From NCBI RefSeq assembly GCF_014158035.1, contig NZ_JACFXW010000002.1, forward strand, positions 519,001-583,000: DNA of 64,000 bases, read 5' to 3'. A program made the translations under genes and the position numbers. The notes under the pieces were generated by a model. It did not search any database and was not told the origin of the DNA. It worked only from the letters and a program-made list of their open reading frames with translations. Shown in pieces: positions 35,936 through 48,000 of the stretch. Every line of letters begins with the position of its first letter. Position 1 is the stretch's first letter. This stretch comes from Rhizobium sp. G21. Lineage in GTDB: Bacteria > Pseudomonadota > Alphaproteobacteria > Rhizobiales > Rhizobiaceae.

Positions 35936-37527
35936 ATGACGGACACTGTTCTCGACATTCGCGACCTCAATGTCCGCTTCGACGGCGAAGACGGCGAAAT
36001 CCACGCGGTGAAGGGCGTGAGCCTGTCCGTCGCCAAGGGTGAAACGCTGGCCGTGGTCGGCGAATCCGGCTCCGGCAAGAGCCAGACCATGATGGCGGTG
36101 ATGGGCCTCTTGGCGGCCAACGGCCGGGTGACCGGCTCGGCGCTCTATCGCGGCATGGAGCTGATCGGCCAACCGATCAAGACGCTCAACACCGTGCGCG
36201 GCGTCAAGATGACGATGATCTTCCAGGAGCCGATGACCTCGCTCGATCCGCTCTATACGATCGGCGACCAGATTGCCGAGCCGATCCGCTATCACCGCAA
36301 GGTTTCAAGGCGGAAGCCCGGGCGCGCGCCCTGGAGCTGCTCAATCTCGTCCGTATTCCCGACGCCGAACGCCGGCTCGATTCCTATCCGCATGAAATGT
36401 CGGGCGGCCAGCGCCAGCGCGTGATGATCGCCATGGCGCTCGCCAACGATCCGGAACTGCTGATCGCCGACGAACCGACCACCGCGCTCGACGTGACGAT
36501 CCAGGCGCAGATCCTCGATCTCCTCAAGGAATTGAAGGATCGGCTGGGCCTGGCCATCGTCTTCATCAGCCATGATCTCGGCGTCGTCAGACGCTTCGCC
36601 GATCGCGTCGCGGTGATGCGACGCGGCGAGGTGGTTGAGACGGGTGGAGCGGAAGCAATCTTCGCCGATCCGCAGCATGACTACACCAAGATGCTGCTGG
36701 CCGCAGAGCCGACCGGTCGCAAAGATCCGCCGCCAGCGGATGCGCCCATCCTGATCGATGCGCGCAACATGTCGATCCGCTTCAAATATGGCGGAGATTT
36801 CCTGGGGCGCGGCGTGAAGTATCTGACCGCCGTCGACAAGGTGTCGCTGATGCTGAGGGAGGGACAGACGATCGGCGTCGTCGGCGAATCCGGCTCAGGC
36901 AAATCGACGCTCGGCCGCATCCTGCTGCGCCTCTATGACGGCGAGGGGAGGGTGGTCTTCTGCGGCAAGGACATCTCCAAGGCCGACAAGGCGGCGATGC
37001 GTCCGCTTCGGCGTGAGCTCCAGCTCGTCTTCCAGGATCCCTACGGCTCGCTCTCGCCGCGCATGACGGCGGGCGAGATCATCACCGAGGGCCTCCTGAT
37101 CCACGAGCCGCAGTTGAGCAAGGCCGAGCGTGATCGCCGCGCGATCGAAAGTCTGATCGAGGTCGGGCTCGATCCGGCCAGCCGCAATCGCTATCCGCAC
37201 GAATTTTCGGGCGGCCAACGCCAGCGTCTCGCCATCGCCCGCGCCATCATCCTCAAGCCCAAAGTGATCGTGCTCGACGAGCCGACCTCGGCGCTGGACC
37301 GATCGGTGCAGAAGCAGATCATCGAACTGCTGAGGGATCTGCAGGCCAAGCACAGTCTCGCTTATCTCTTCATCAGCCACGATCTCGCAGTTGTCCGGGC
37401 GCTGTCGGACTACATCATGGTGATGAAGAACGGAAAAGTGGTCGAGCAGGGGCAAACCGACGACATCTTCGACCAACCCTCGATGGACTATACCAAGGAA
37501 CTCATGGCCGCAGCGATGGTCGGATAG
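35936..37527 (+). CDS. Fused double ATP-binding subunit of Opp-type importer (OppD-OppF fusion), frameshifted
   Basis: About 530 residues if one G is restored at the GG of 36301-36302; the first ~122 codons and the remainder are in different frames. Two complete ABC cassettes are present: Walker [13 protein letters not shown] and [12 protein letters not shown], signatures [14 protein letters not shown] and [14 protein letters not shown], Walker [13 protein letters not shown] and [12 protein letters not shown], plus switch FISHDLGVV and FISHDLAVV. One chain therefore supplies both ATPases, as in YejF/GsiA-type importers. It starts 2 nt after the OppC-like stop. Confidence 0.87.
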
Positions 37528-37794
37528 CGACAATATTACGGGCGGCGGCGGCGTTGCCGCCCGAACGTCTTAAAAATCTGCCACTGTTTCGCCGTTTCGG
37601 AACATCGGATGCTTCAAGGTCATGTGGTCTGGCGTTCATCCGAAAAAGATGCTGTTCCGCGCTGGAAAATACGGATGTTGGATGACCGCTGTCTCTCCAC
37701 AAAAGCGAAGAATGCTTGAAAGTGAGGTGTTTCAAGCTGGTCAGGTCTTCCTGGTCGCTTGACAAGTGGTTGCGGCGCTTTCACATGATGCGTC

Positions 37795-40700
37795 ATGGGG
37801 GCACATAGACTTACGTTACCGGCATTGTTGGGCGGGGCGCTGATCGGCGCGTCGTCGCTTTGCGCATTCGCCGATCCCGTGCCGAGACCATCGCCGGCGG
37901 CCGGCGCCGTGATCGCGCGGAAGACCGGCGAGGAAGTGCGCTTCATCGACGCCTCGCAATGGCGCTTCGTGGACGTCAAACAGGACCTTCTGGTCGGCGA
38001 TGTGCTGCGGACCAACGCCGTCGGGCAGCTCGCGATCCTGTTCTCCGACCGCACCCAAATTCGTCTCGGCCGCAATTCTTCGCTCGTCGTCAAGAACCTG
38101 GCCGCATCCGGCGGCGAGGAGACGGTGTTCGAACTGCAATCGGGCTCGATCTGGGCGCGCGCCGAGCGCGGCGGCACGAGCGTGAAGGTGGAGACGCCCG
38201 CCGCCACCGCCGCCATTCGCGGCACCGACTGGACCATGACCGTCGCCGGCTCCCGCACCGCGCTGCGCGTGCTCGATGGTCGCGTGTCGCTGAGCAATCC
38301 GCAGGGTTCGGTCGATGTGTCACAAGGCCAGGCGGCGGCTGCGACGATCGGCCAGGCGCCGGAGATGCTGGCGATCGTCGATTCCGACGACCGGGAACAG
38401 ATGCTGTTCTATCTGCCGCGTCGCGAGCCTTTCGAGCGGATGTCGCCCACTTTCGGTCGGCCGGTGGAGGTGCGTCGGACGATCACCGCCATCTCCGAAA
38501 AGGACGCCGATGCGCGCAGCGCTGAAGAGTGGGTGGCGCTCGCCGAGGGACAGTTGCGGCTGGACGGCGTGCTGGCCGCCGAGCAGACGCTCGCCAGTCT
38601 CGACGACAGCAAATTCAGCCGCAGCCAGCGCGCCCGGCTCACCCTCGTCAGGGCGATCATCGCAGGCTTCAAAAATGACTACACAACGTCCGCCAGGCTG
38701 TTCGCCGAGGCGAAGCCCGGGCTCGACAAGCGGCGCCAAGGCATTGCGCTTTACGGTGGCTATTATGCGCGCACGCTCGCCGATCCCAACCGTGTCGAGC
38801 CGTTGCCGACCGCCGTCGACGGCCCGGAAGCGGCGTTCCTGCGCGCCTATGCGCTGGGGTTTCTGAACGATCTCAAGGCGACGATCGCCGAATTCAAGAG
38901 CGCGGAAAAACGGTTTCCCGACGATCCCGTGCTTCCGGCCTATCGGGCCTGGATCGCGCTGCTTCTCAACGACCGGGAACAGACGCTGGAGGCGACGGAG
39001 CGCGCTCTGGCTCTTGATCCTGATAATCCCGTGGCGCTGGAGGTGTCGTCTCATTACCTTTGGGGGATTCGCGGCGATTTGAGAGGCGCCTTGGCTAAGG
39101 TCGAGCGCTCCGTGGATCTAGAACCGGGCTCCGCATCCAGCTGGAACCAGATCGGCAATATTCAATCTGAACTCGGCGGCGTTCGGGAAGCGGAAGCCGC
39201 ATTTCGCAAATCCATCTCTATCGACCCTTTCAGCGCCGCAACTTACACCAATCTCGCGATTTTCTATCTCGATCTTGATCGGGTGAACGACGCCAAGCCC
39301 TTGATCGACAAGGCGCTGTCGCTGGATGCCGGTTTTTCGCCGGCGCTGGTTGCTCGAGGTCGATACTACCTGCAGACCGGCAAAGCGAGACTCGGCGTCG
39401 AGGATATCTTCGCCGGATCGGTCTCCGACCCTGGCTATCAACAGGCCCAGCTTGGGCTCGCGGCGGCGCAATATCAGAAGGGCGACCGCGTCGCCGCCGA
39501 TCAGGCGCTCGACAACGCCGAACGGCTGGACGGGAATGACCCTGTGGTGTCCGCCGTGCGCGCGCGCATGGCTCTCGACGACTACGATTCGGAGAACGCC
39601 ATCCGCTATGCGCGCGATTATGTGCGCCTGTCCCGCGCCCGGGGCGGCTACTACGGGGCGCTCGGCGCCAATCAGAGTCTGGCTCGACCCTCAATGACGC
39701 CTTCCGCTTTCAGGGCCTCAACGCGTGGGCGGACTATTATTCCGACGCTGTGTTCGATCCCTTCTCCGGTTCGGCCTTGATCGACCAGGCATTGCGCGGC
39801 AACGCTCCGGGTTTCTTCATAAGCTATCCCTACGGCGTCGACATCGTGCAGAACGCCACGACGAGCCGTTCCGCTTCGACCCTTTTCCAAGGCCTGCTTC
39901 TGGAACCGCATATGGTGTCCGGGCCGACCAGACGCCCACAGCTTTTGCGAGCGCCGTTCATCGAGACATCGGTCGGGAGCGGAGCGGCGCTGTCGGGGTC
40001 GGACGTCGGCCCCATCGCCAATGCCGAACTACAGGCTTTTTCGAATTCCGGATCCCCCTGAGCCTCTACGCAAATGTCGACTGGGAGCGTACGACCGACG
40101 CACGACCGGTCGATGGCTCCGGCGAAATTTCCTCGACGAGCGAAATCGCCAACGGGCTTCTCTACGCGACATCCAGTCCCACGCCCTATGATCGCGTCAT
40201 CGGCTTTTTCAATTACTCGACCCGTAAACAGGACTTTCTACAATCTGTGCCCGGTATTCTACCGGGTGAGGGAGATCTCGAAGACGATGGAGAAGCCATC
40301 GCCGCCGGCATGGGCTGGAGCCATACGCTCGCCTACCACGATGTCGTCAATGCCGCGGTATTCTACACCAAAGCCAAGAGCAATGTCTCTCAGGCGGTCG
40401 ATTTTTACCTCGCTCCAGGCTTTCCTATTCCATACCTGCAAAGCCTGCAGGACATCGATCATGAAGCCGTTCTCGGATCTTTGGGGCGCACCGTCGAGGA
40501 CGGGCGATATCACTTGGCGTTATGGCGTCGAGGGAGGTTGGCAACGCCAGTCTTCCCGCTATTCTTATGGCGAGGAGACAGATCCGCCAACGAACATTTC
40601 CGCCTCGACCGCCGGCGACAAGTTCAACGGCCGTCTCTATCTCGATGCGCTTCACGACATCGCGACCGGCTGGAAGGCGGAATACGGTCTGACCGCCTCA

Positions 40701-41441
40701 GCCTTGGGAGCCGGGGAAAAAGGCGTTCGTCGCGTCGACCCGCGCGTCGGTCTCGCCTGGGAACCGGTGGACGGACAATGGCTGCGTCTCGGCTACCTCG
40801 CCGAGAGCCTCGAATTCACGACTCCAACCTTGTCGCCCAGCGGCGTCGTCGGTCTCCAGCCGGCGCAGGTTCCAGTGGACGCGAATGGCGGCGTCGATAC
40901 GTTGGCGGCGCGTTGGGACGCGGAATGGACGCATCGCTTCTTCACGTCCGTCGAATATCAACATCAAAGCATCGACGAATATTTTGCTGTGGTCCCCAGC
41001 CAGAACATCCCGGTTTCGATCGCCGAAGGCATATCTGACAGAGTGAGCGCCACCGGCAATCTGGCGTTGGGCGGCGGCCTTGGCGTGTCTGCGACCGCTG
41101 TCCGGACTTGGTCGGAAAATCAGGACGCCGGAACGTTGACCTATCGCAAGAACATGCCCTTCATGCCCTCATGGGCGGGGCAGGTGGCGGCGACCTGGGT
41201 CAATGAAAACAACCTCCGGCTGACGGTTGCGGGCAATTATCTCGGCAAGCGCATCGAGGGCGGCGGCGTCAAACTCGACGATGTCTGGACGCTCGACGCC
41301 GGTCTCACCTGGGAGCCGTTCGACAAACGCTATTCGCTGGAGTTCTCTGCCTACAATCTTCTCGATGCCGATTTCGAGATTTCGGACGGCGTTCCCGGCT
41401 GGGGGCCGTCTTTCCGCGGCATGTTCAAGGCCCGCTTCTGA
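37795..41441 (+). CDS. FecR-domain / TPR / outer-membrane beta-barrel fusion protein, frameshifted
   Basis: About 1215 residues after three single-base corrections (GG 39681-39682, GG 40034-40035, extra G in 40502-40504), which give exactly 1216 codons. The order is: signal peptide ending CAFADP; FecR-type domain (residues ~45-180: DVLRTNAVGQLAILFSD, then VKVETPAATAAIRGTDW); TPR-like helical repeats (~220-620, several A/L-rich 34-residue units such as ASSWNQIGNIQSELGGVREAE); then a C-terminal barrel of ~550 residues resembling TonB-dependent receptor strands (AYNLLDADFE) ending in Phe, as outer-membrane proteins do. No plug domain is obvious. TTGACA lies 31 nt before the ATG. Its stop overlaps the cyclase ATG (TGATG), so the pair is coupled. 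Confidence 0.75.
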
Positions 41442-43412
41442 TGCTGGCATGGGCTCAAGGCCGGCGCATCTGGCGACGCCTGGGTGGCCGGCGAGGGCAG
41501 GTGGCCTTGCTGTCGGCGCTGCTGTTTCTCGCGGTCGCCGGTCTGGCCCGGCTGCCGTTCTGGCCGTTGGTCGATTATCGCGCCTATGATTATCTGTCGA
41601 CCATCGGCGCGCCGCCTCTGCCGGAAGACGCGCCGATCGTGGTGGCCATCGACGAGCCCTCGCTCGCAGATATCAATCAGCGCTGGCCCTGGCCGCGCAG
41701 CCTGCATGGCCGTCTCATCGAGGCGCTGCGCGGGGCCGGGGCGAAGGCCATTGGTTTCGACATCGTCTTTTCCGAGCCTTCGGACGAGGCCGAGGATTCG
41801 GCTTTCGAAAAACGCTCGGGCCGGATGTGGTGCTGGCGGCCGACGAATCCCTCGTGACCTCCGATCAGGCCGATCAGTTGATCCGGGCCATGCCGCTTCA
41901 ACGTTTTTCGGACAAAGGCGCCCGCGCCGGCATCGCATCGGTCGCGCTCGGCCGTGACGGCGTGCTCCGCGAGGCGCCCTCTTACTCCGACGGATTCGCC
42001 GCGATGCTGGCCGAGGCGGCCGGCGAAGCCTTCGATGTGCCGGATACGGGCCGTCTCATCCAGGTGTTCGGCGGCCCGCGCCGATACCAGACGGTTTCCT
42101 ATTATCAGGCGCTCGACCCCGACAACTTCCTGCCGCCCGGCCTGCTCAGGGGCCGCGTCGTGCTGGTCGGCCTCAGCCTTCAGAATGCGCCGACCCTCGA
42201 GGGCGGCGGCGCCGACGCCTTCGCGACGCCGCATACGGTGCATGACGGACGGCTGACTGCGGGCGTGGAAATCCAGGCGACGATTTTCGACAATCTCAGG
42301 CATTCGCTTTCGGTCCGGGATGGATCGGACACCCTGCGCCTCGGTTTGTTGCTGTTCGTGGCGATCGCTTCGGCGTTGATCGTTTCGAACAATTCTGGCT
42401 GGCAGGGTTTCGCCGTCGGCCTCGCCCTGATGGCCGCCGTTTTCATGGCGTCGTGGTTCATGCTGCGCTATGGCCGACTGTTCATTTCGCCCATGCGTCG
42501 CTTGCGGTCTTCGTCGCCATTCAGGCCGGCCAGGCGATGATCGATTACGCCCAGGAGCGGAAATCGCGCCAGCGCATCACCAAGGCGTTTGCGCAATACC
42601 TCGCGCCGGAACTGGTGCATCAACTGGCCCGAGATCCCTCGCGTCTCAGGCTTGGCGGCGAAAAACGCGAACTCTCGATCCTGTTCTGCGACGTGCGCGG
42701 CTTCACCACGATCGCCGAGCAGCTCAAGGACGATCCCGAGCAACTGACCACGCTGATCAACCGCCTGCTGACGCCGCTCTCGGACATCGTGCTGGCGCGC
42801 GGCGGCACGATCGACAAATATATCGGCGATTGCCTGATGGCCTTCTGGAATGCGCCGCTGGAATCGCCCGATCACGCCTATCTTTCGGTCTCGGCGGCTC
42901 TGGACATGCTGGACGCCATGGAGGCGCTCAACCGCACGCTGGAGGCGGACGCCAGGGCGCATGGCCGACGTCATTTTCCACTGCGCATCGGGGTGGGCGT
43001 CAACACCGGCGATTGCGTGGTGGGCAATATGGGCTCCACGGCGCGCTTCGACTATTCTGTGCTGGGCGACGCCGTTAATCTCGCCTCCCGCCTAGAAGGC
43101 GCGTCCAAACTCTATGACGTGCCGCTGCTGATCGGCGTCGAAACGGCGCGGATCATCGGCGACCGGCTGGCCGTGTTCGAGCTGGATCGGATCATCGTCA
43201 AGGGCAAGACGGAGGAAGCGCCGGTCTTTACGGTGCTACGCACTGCATCGGCCGCCGTGCTCGCCCTTCATCGCGCGCTTCTCGACGCCCATTACGGCGC
43301 AAATCCGTTGAAGGCGCGGGAATTGGCCATGCGTCTGGCCGATGAGAATCCCGCCCTCGCAGGCTACTATGCGCGGTTCGACATCATCGCGGCAGATGAG
43401 GAGACGCTATAG
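41441..43412 (+). CDS. CHASE2-domain adenylyl cyclase (class III), frameshifted
   Basis: About 657 residues after restoring one A in 41808-41812 and one C in 42490-42492. N-terminal helix VALLSALLFLAVAGLARL; CHASE2 sensor (APIVVAIDEPSLADINQRWPWPRSLH, then GAKAIGFDIVFSE); three helices before residue ~370; then the cyclase domain. That domain has FCDVRGFTTIAE (metal Asp), GGTIDKYIGDCLMAFW (adenine-selecting Lys and second metal Asp), FDYSVLGDAVNLASRLEG (Asp, Asn and Arg). The Lys/Asp pair predicts ATP rather than GTP. Topology puts CHASE2 in the periplasm, where it could meet the periplasmic FecR/TPR part of the coupled upstream protein. Its end overlaps the gluconokinase gene tail to tail. 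Confidence 0.83.
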
Positions 43413-43931
43413 CGTCCGGAGATAGTCGAGCGTCGCCGCGACGATATCCTCGATCGGCAATGTCCCATCCACTTTCAGATGTCGTTCGTCGGCGCCCGGT
43501 CGCTGCAGCGTGTCGAACTGGCTGTCGACCAGACTGGCCGGCATGAAGTGGCCGGGACGGTGGGAGACGCGCGCATAAGACGTCTCGCGGCTGATATCAA
43601 GAAAGACGAAGATCAGTTCGGGCGCATGCGCGCGCAGCGTGTCGCGATAGGTCTTCTTCAGCGCCGAGCAAGTGGTCACGGTCGAGCGGTTCTCGCCGAG
43701 ATTGGTTTCGAGCGCCCGACCGATGCTCTCGAGCCAGCCGGCGCGATCCTCGTCGGTGAGCGGTTCGCCCCGGGACATCTTCTCGACATTCTCGGCCGGA
43801 TGCAGCGCATCGCCCTCGATGAAATCGGCGCCGAGCGCACCTGCGAGCGCCTCGGCCACGGTCGTCTTGCCGCAGCCGGTAACGCCCATGACATTGATGG
43901 CGAGGGGTTTGTTCTGATCGGTTCCGGCCAT
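43407..43931 (-). CDS. gntK: Gluconokinase, GntK/thermoresistant type
   Basis: 174 residues from MAGTDQNKPLAINVMG. The P-loop is GVTGCGKTT (about residues 16-24), followed by FIEGDALHPAENVEKMSRGEPLTDEDR, the GntK signature, and CSALKKTYRDTLR. It phosphorylates gluconate to 6-phosphogluconate. The start at 43931 has GGGAG upstream; a GTG at 43970 would add 13 residues without family support. It is a single gene overlapping the cyclase by 6 bp at its 3' end. Confidence 0.9.
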   Translation of the reverse strand: MAGTDQNKPLAINVMGVTGCGKTTVAEALAGALGADFIEGDALHPAENVEKMSRGEPLTDEDRAGWLESIGRALETNLGENRSTVTTCSALKKTYRDTLRAHAPELIFVFLDISRETSYARVSHRPGHFMPASLVDSQFDTLQRPGADERHLKVDGTLPIEDIVAATLDYLRTL

Positions 43932-44074
43932 GTCGTGTCTCCCATCCGCCAATGAATGCTGGCTATCCACGCGCGGGAGAAATGTGTCGCCCGGCGAGGC
44001 GTTCCGAATAGCATGATCGGAAAGGCGAATGAAACGGCGCCCTTCGATTTACTCGCGAGCCGAATCGGGAAATC

Positions 44075-44090
44075 CTTCGCAGCTGCGAAG
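44075..44090. promoter_or_regulatory. Perfect 16-bp palindrome upstream of the ureohydrolase gene
   Basis: CTTCGCAGCTGCGAAG, centred between 44082 and 44083, ends 31 bp before the ATG. It is a likely operator, or possibly a stem in the 5' leader; the regulator is unknown. Confidence 0.5.
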
Positions 44091-44121
44091 AGCAGAGCCG
44101 CCGGCTCCAGAGGGATTTGAA

Positions 44122-45068
44122 ATGAAAAAGACCACACACCAACCCGTCGACGCCGCCGAAGTCCCGCGCTTCGCGGGACACGCCACCTTCATGCGCCTGC
44201 CGGCCGTGCCCACAGCCGAGGGGCTCGATATCGCGCTGGTCGGCATTCCCTGGGATGGCGGCACGACCAACCGAGCAGGCGCCCGGCACGGACCGCGGGA
44301 GATGCGCAACCAGTCGAGCCTGATGCGCCGCGTCCATCATGTCTCCAAGATCGCGCCTTTCGACCTCGCCAATGTCGCCGATGTCGGCGACGTCTCGGTC
44401 AATCCGATCGATCTGATGGATGGGTTGAAGCGCATCGAGGACGGCATCGCCTCGATCGTGGCCGCCGGCGCCATTCCGCTCGCCGCCGGCGGCGATCACC
44501 TAACCACATTGCCGTCGCTTCGCGCCGTGGCGAAGCAGCGACCGGTGGGGATGATCCATTTCGACGCTCATTCGGACACCAACGACACCTATTTCGGCGG
44601 CAACCGCTTCACCCATGGCACGCCATTCCGCCGCGCCATCGAGGAGGGATTGCTCGACCCCAAGCGCATCGTGCAGATCGGCATTCGCGGCTCGAATTAC
44701 GAGCTCGACGAGCATGGTTGGGCGCTCGAACAGGGCATCCGCATCATTTACATGGAAGAATTCGTCCGGCGCGGTGTCGAGGATGTTATGGCGGAGGCGC
44801 GCGCGATCGTCGGCGCCCAGCCCATCTACGTCACCTTCGATATCGACTGCATCGACCCTCGCAGGCGCCGGGCACCGGCACGCCCGAGATCGGCGGCTTC
44901 ACCACGCGCGAGGCGCAGGCGATGGTGCGCCTGCTGGAAGGTCTCGACATCGTCGGGGCAGACGTGGTCGAGGTCGCGCCACCCTTCGATATCGGCGGCA
45001 TGACCGCGCTTGCCGGCGCGACCATGATGTTCGAATTGCTCTGCGTGATCGCCGCGAAGTTTCGCTGA
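44122..45068 (+). CDS. Ureohydrolase (agmatinase/guanidino-acid hydrolase family), frameshifted
   Basis: About 315 residues once one C is restored at 44856-44858. Mn-binding motifs are GGDHLTT (about residue 126), FDAHSDTND and, across the break, TFDIDCIDPS-A. The second frame supplies PGTGTPEIGGFTTREAQ to the end. It hydrolyses a guanidino compound to urea plus amine; agmatine, guanidinobutyrate and related substrates cannot be separated by eye. It converges on putA, and a palindrome sits upstream. The intact metal ligands on both sides of the break argue that the gene is functional. Confidence 0.85.
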
Positions 45069-45079
45069 GAGGCGAAATG

Positions 45080-48000
45080 TCAGCCTATCGTCATCAGGCT
45101 GGCGTTTCCGCCTGCGGCGGCGGTGTTGATCGAGGTCGAGACCTCTTCGAGCAGCCAGTTGAGGCAATAGGCGTCGGGATCGCCGGCGATGGCTTCGCTC
45201 GACGCCGCCTGGATCAGCACCAGCGGTCCCGGCAGATCGGCGATGCGACGGCTGACTTCGGTGATCCTGCCGGCGCCGCCTTCCACAAGCGCGCCGGAGA
45301 ACGGACCAGCCGCCGCCCAGTTGCTCGCCCAGACCAGACGTCCGGACAGGCTCGATGGCAGATCCTTGAGGTGATCCGCCAGTCCTGCGCCCTTGTCGAT
45401 CACGGCCGTATTGCCGGTGGCAAGCGCCGCCGATACTTGGCGGAACAGCCCCTGTTTCGTCACCGGCGCCAGCAGGATGCGGCCGCGCGGATGCAGCGCA
45501 TAGAGATTGCGCTCGCCGACCGGCCCGTCGAGCTCGGTCTCGAAGCCGAGCGCCGAGCGGCTGCCGAGCGCGCGGGCGAAATCCGCTTCGTCTTCTTGCC
45601 CCTGCGCGTCGAGCCAGGAGGCGAAGTCGCGCAGCGCGGGATCGCTGTGGGCCGAGCTGACCTGCGGCGGCGCCGGCGCCTTTTCTACCAGACGGCCGAG
45701 ATAGAGCGGACCGCCCGCCTTCGGACCCGTGCCCGACAAACCACGCCCGCCGAAAGGCTGTACACCGACCACCGCGCCGATGACGTTGCGGTTGACATAG
45801 ATATTGCCGACGCGGACGCGGCTCGTCACATGCGCGATCGTTTCGTCGAGACGGGTGTGCAGGCCGAAGGTCAGGCCGTAGCCGGTGGCGTTGAGCGCGT
45901 CGATAAGGCGGTCGAGATCCTTGCGGCGGTAGCGGATGACATGCAGCACCGGGCCGAAGACTTCGCGCTTCAGGTCTGCGATCGACTTGATCTCGATGAT
46001 CGTGGGCGCGACGAAAGTGCCCTTTTCCATTTCCTGGCCGAGCGGGAGCCGGTCGATCTTGCAGCCGAGCGCGGTCATGCGCTCGACATGCGCCTCGATG
46101 ACCGACTTGGCCTTGGCGTTGATGACCGGGCCAATATCCACGGCGAGCCGATCGGTCGCGCCGATGCTGAGTTCGTTGAGCGCGCCCTTCAGCATGGTCA
46201 GCGTCCGGTCGGCGATCTCTTCCTGCAGGCAGAGAATGCGCAGCGCCGAGCAGCGCTGGCCGGCGCTGTCGAAGGCGGAGGCGATGACGTCGCCGACCAC
46301 CTGTTCGGCGAGCGCCGAGGAATCGACGATCATCGCATTCTGTCCGCCGGTTTCGGCGATCAGCGGGATCGGTTGGCCCGACGTCGAGAGGCGGCCGGCG
46401 AGGTTGGCCTGGATGAGGCGGGCGACCTCGGTCGAGCCGGTGAACATGACGCCCGAGGTCTCGGGCGCTGCGATCAGCGCGCCGCCGAGCTCGCCGCCGC
46501 CGGGCGCGAGTTGCAAGGCGGAGACGGGAACGCCGGCTTCATGCAGAATCTTGACGCTTTCCGCGGCGATCAGAGGCGTATCCGGCGCGGGCTTGGCCAC
46601 CACCGGATTGCCGGCGACGAGAGCCGCCGCCACCTGACCGGTGAAAATCGCCAACGGGAAATTCCACGGGCTGATGCAGACGATCGGGCCGAGCGGCAGA
46701 TGCGCCGGACCCAGCGTGCGCCGCGCCTGTTCTGCGTAATAGCGCAGGAAATCGATCGCCTCGCGCACTTCGCCGATGGCGTTGGGCGCAGATTTGCCGG
46801 CTTCGCGAATGATCACGCCAATCAGCGTCTCGATGCGAGCCTGCATCAGGTCGGCGGCGCGATCGAGGCAGGCGGCGCGTTCGGCCGGCGCCGTGGCGGC
46901 CCAGTCTTCCGCGCCGAAAGCTGCGGCGGCCATCACCGCAGCCGCGTCCTCAGCGGCGAGTTCGGTGACATGGCCGACCACGTCGGCGTGATTGGCAGGA
47001 TTGAGCACCAGCCGCGTCGCGCCGCGCGCTTCGACGCCCGCCAGCATCGGTTCGGCGAACCAACCGGTCGACACCGTGGCCTTCAGGGCTGCTCCAAGTT
47101 GCTCCAGCGTCGTTTCATTCGAAAGGTCGAGACCCGCTGAATTGCGGCGCGCGCCGAAGAGATCGACGGGGGCAGCGATCTTGTCGTGCTGCGCGCCCGG
47201 CGCCGGCATCGCCCTGACGATGTCGACAGGATCGGCGATCAACTCGTCGATCGACACATTGGGATCGGCGATGCGGTTGACGAAGGAGGAATTGGCCCCG
47301 TTTTCCAGCAGGCGGCGGACGAGATAGGCGAGCAGCGTCTCATGCGTGCCCACAGGCGCATAAATGCGGCAGGGACGATCGAGCTTGTCGGCGCCGACGA
47401 CTTCTTCGTAAAGCGGTTCGCCCATGCCGTGGAGGCACTGGAATTCGTATTTGCCGACATGGAAATCCGGCCCGGCCATGTGGAGGATGGTCGACAGCGT
47501 CTGGGCATTGTGTGTGGCGAATTGCGGGAAGATCACGTCGGTCGCCGACAGCAGCTTGCGGGCGCAGGCGATGTAGGAGACGTCGGTGTAGATCTTGCGG
47601 GTGAAGACCGGAAAACCGTCCAGTCCGTCCAGTTGAGCGCGTTTGATCTCGGCGTCCCAATAGGCGCCCTTGACCAGGCGCACCATGATGCGGCGACGCG
47701 AACGGCGGGCGAGGTCGATGATATAATCGAGCACAAAGGGGCAGCGCTTGCCATAGGCCTGCACCACGAAGCCCATGCCGTTCCAACCCGACAGCGCCTC
47801 GTCGAGGCAGAGTTCTTCCAGCAGGTCGAGTGAAAGCTCCAGGCGATCGGCCTCTTCCGCGTCGATGTTGAGGCCGATGTCGTAGCGCTTGGCGAGTGCC
47901 GCAAGCGCCTTCACCTTGCCGAGAAGTTCGGCCATCACACGGGCTGCCTGGGCGCGCGAATAGCGCGGATGCAGCGCCGACAGCTTGATGGAAATGCCCG

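Noticed and set aside
39725-41038. Separate genes for the barrel pieces at 39750, 39725 and 40074
   Set aside because: The three frames join end to end into one continuous barrel sequence after single-base corrections, with an exact total of 1216 codons, so they are fragments of the upstream FecR-TPR gene.
44615-47140. Open frame of 841 codons on the plus strand opposite putA
   Set aside because: It reads through the end of the ureohydrolase gene and antisense to catalytic segments of PutA; no start site or domain.
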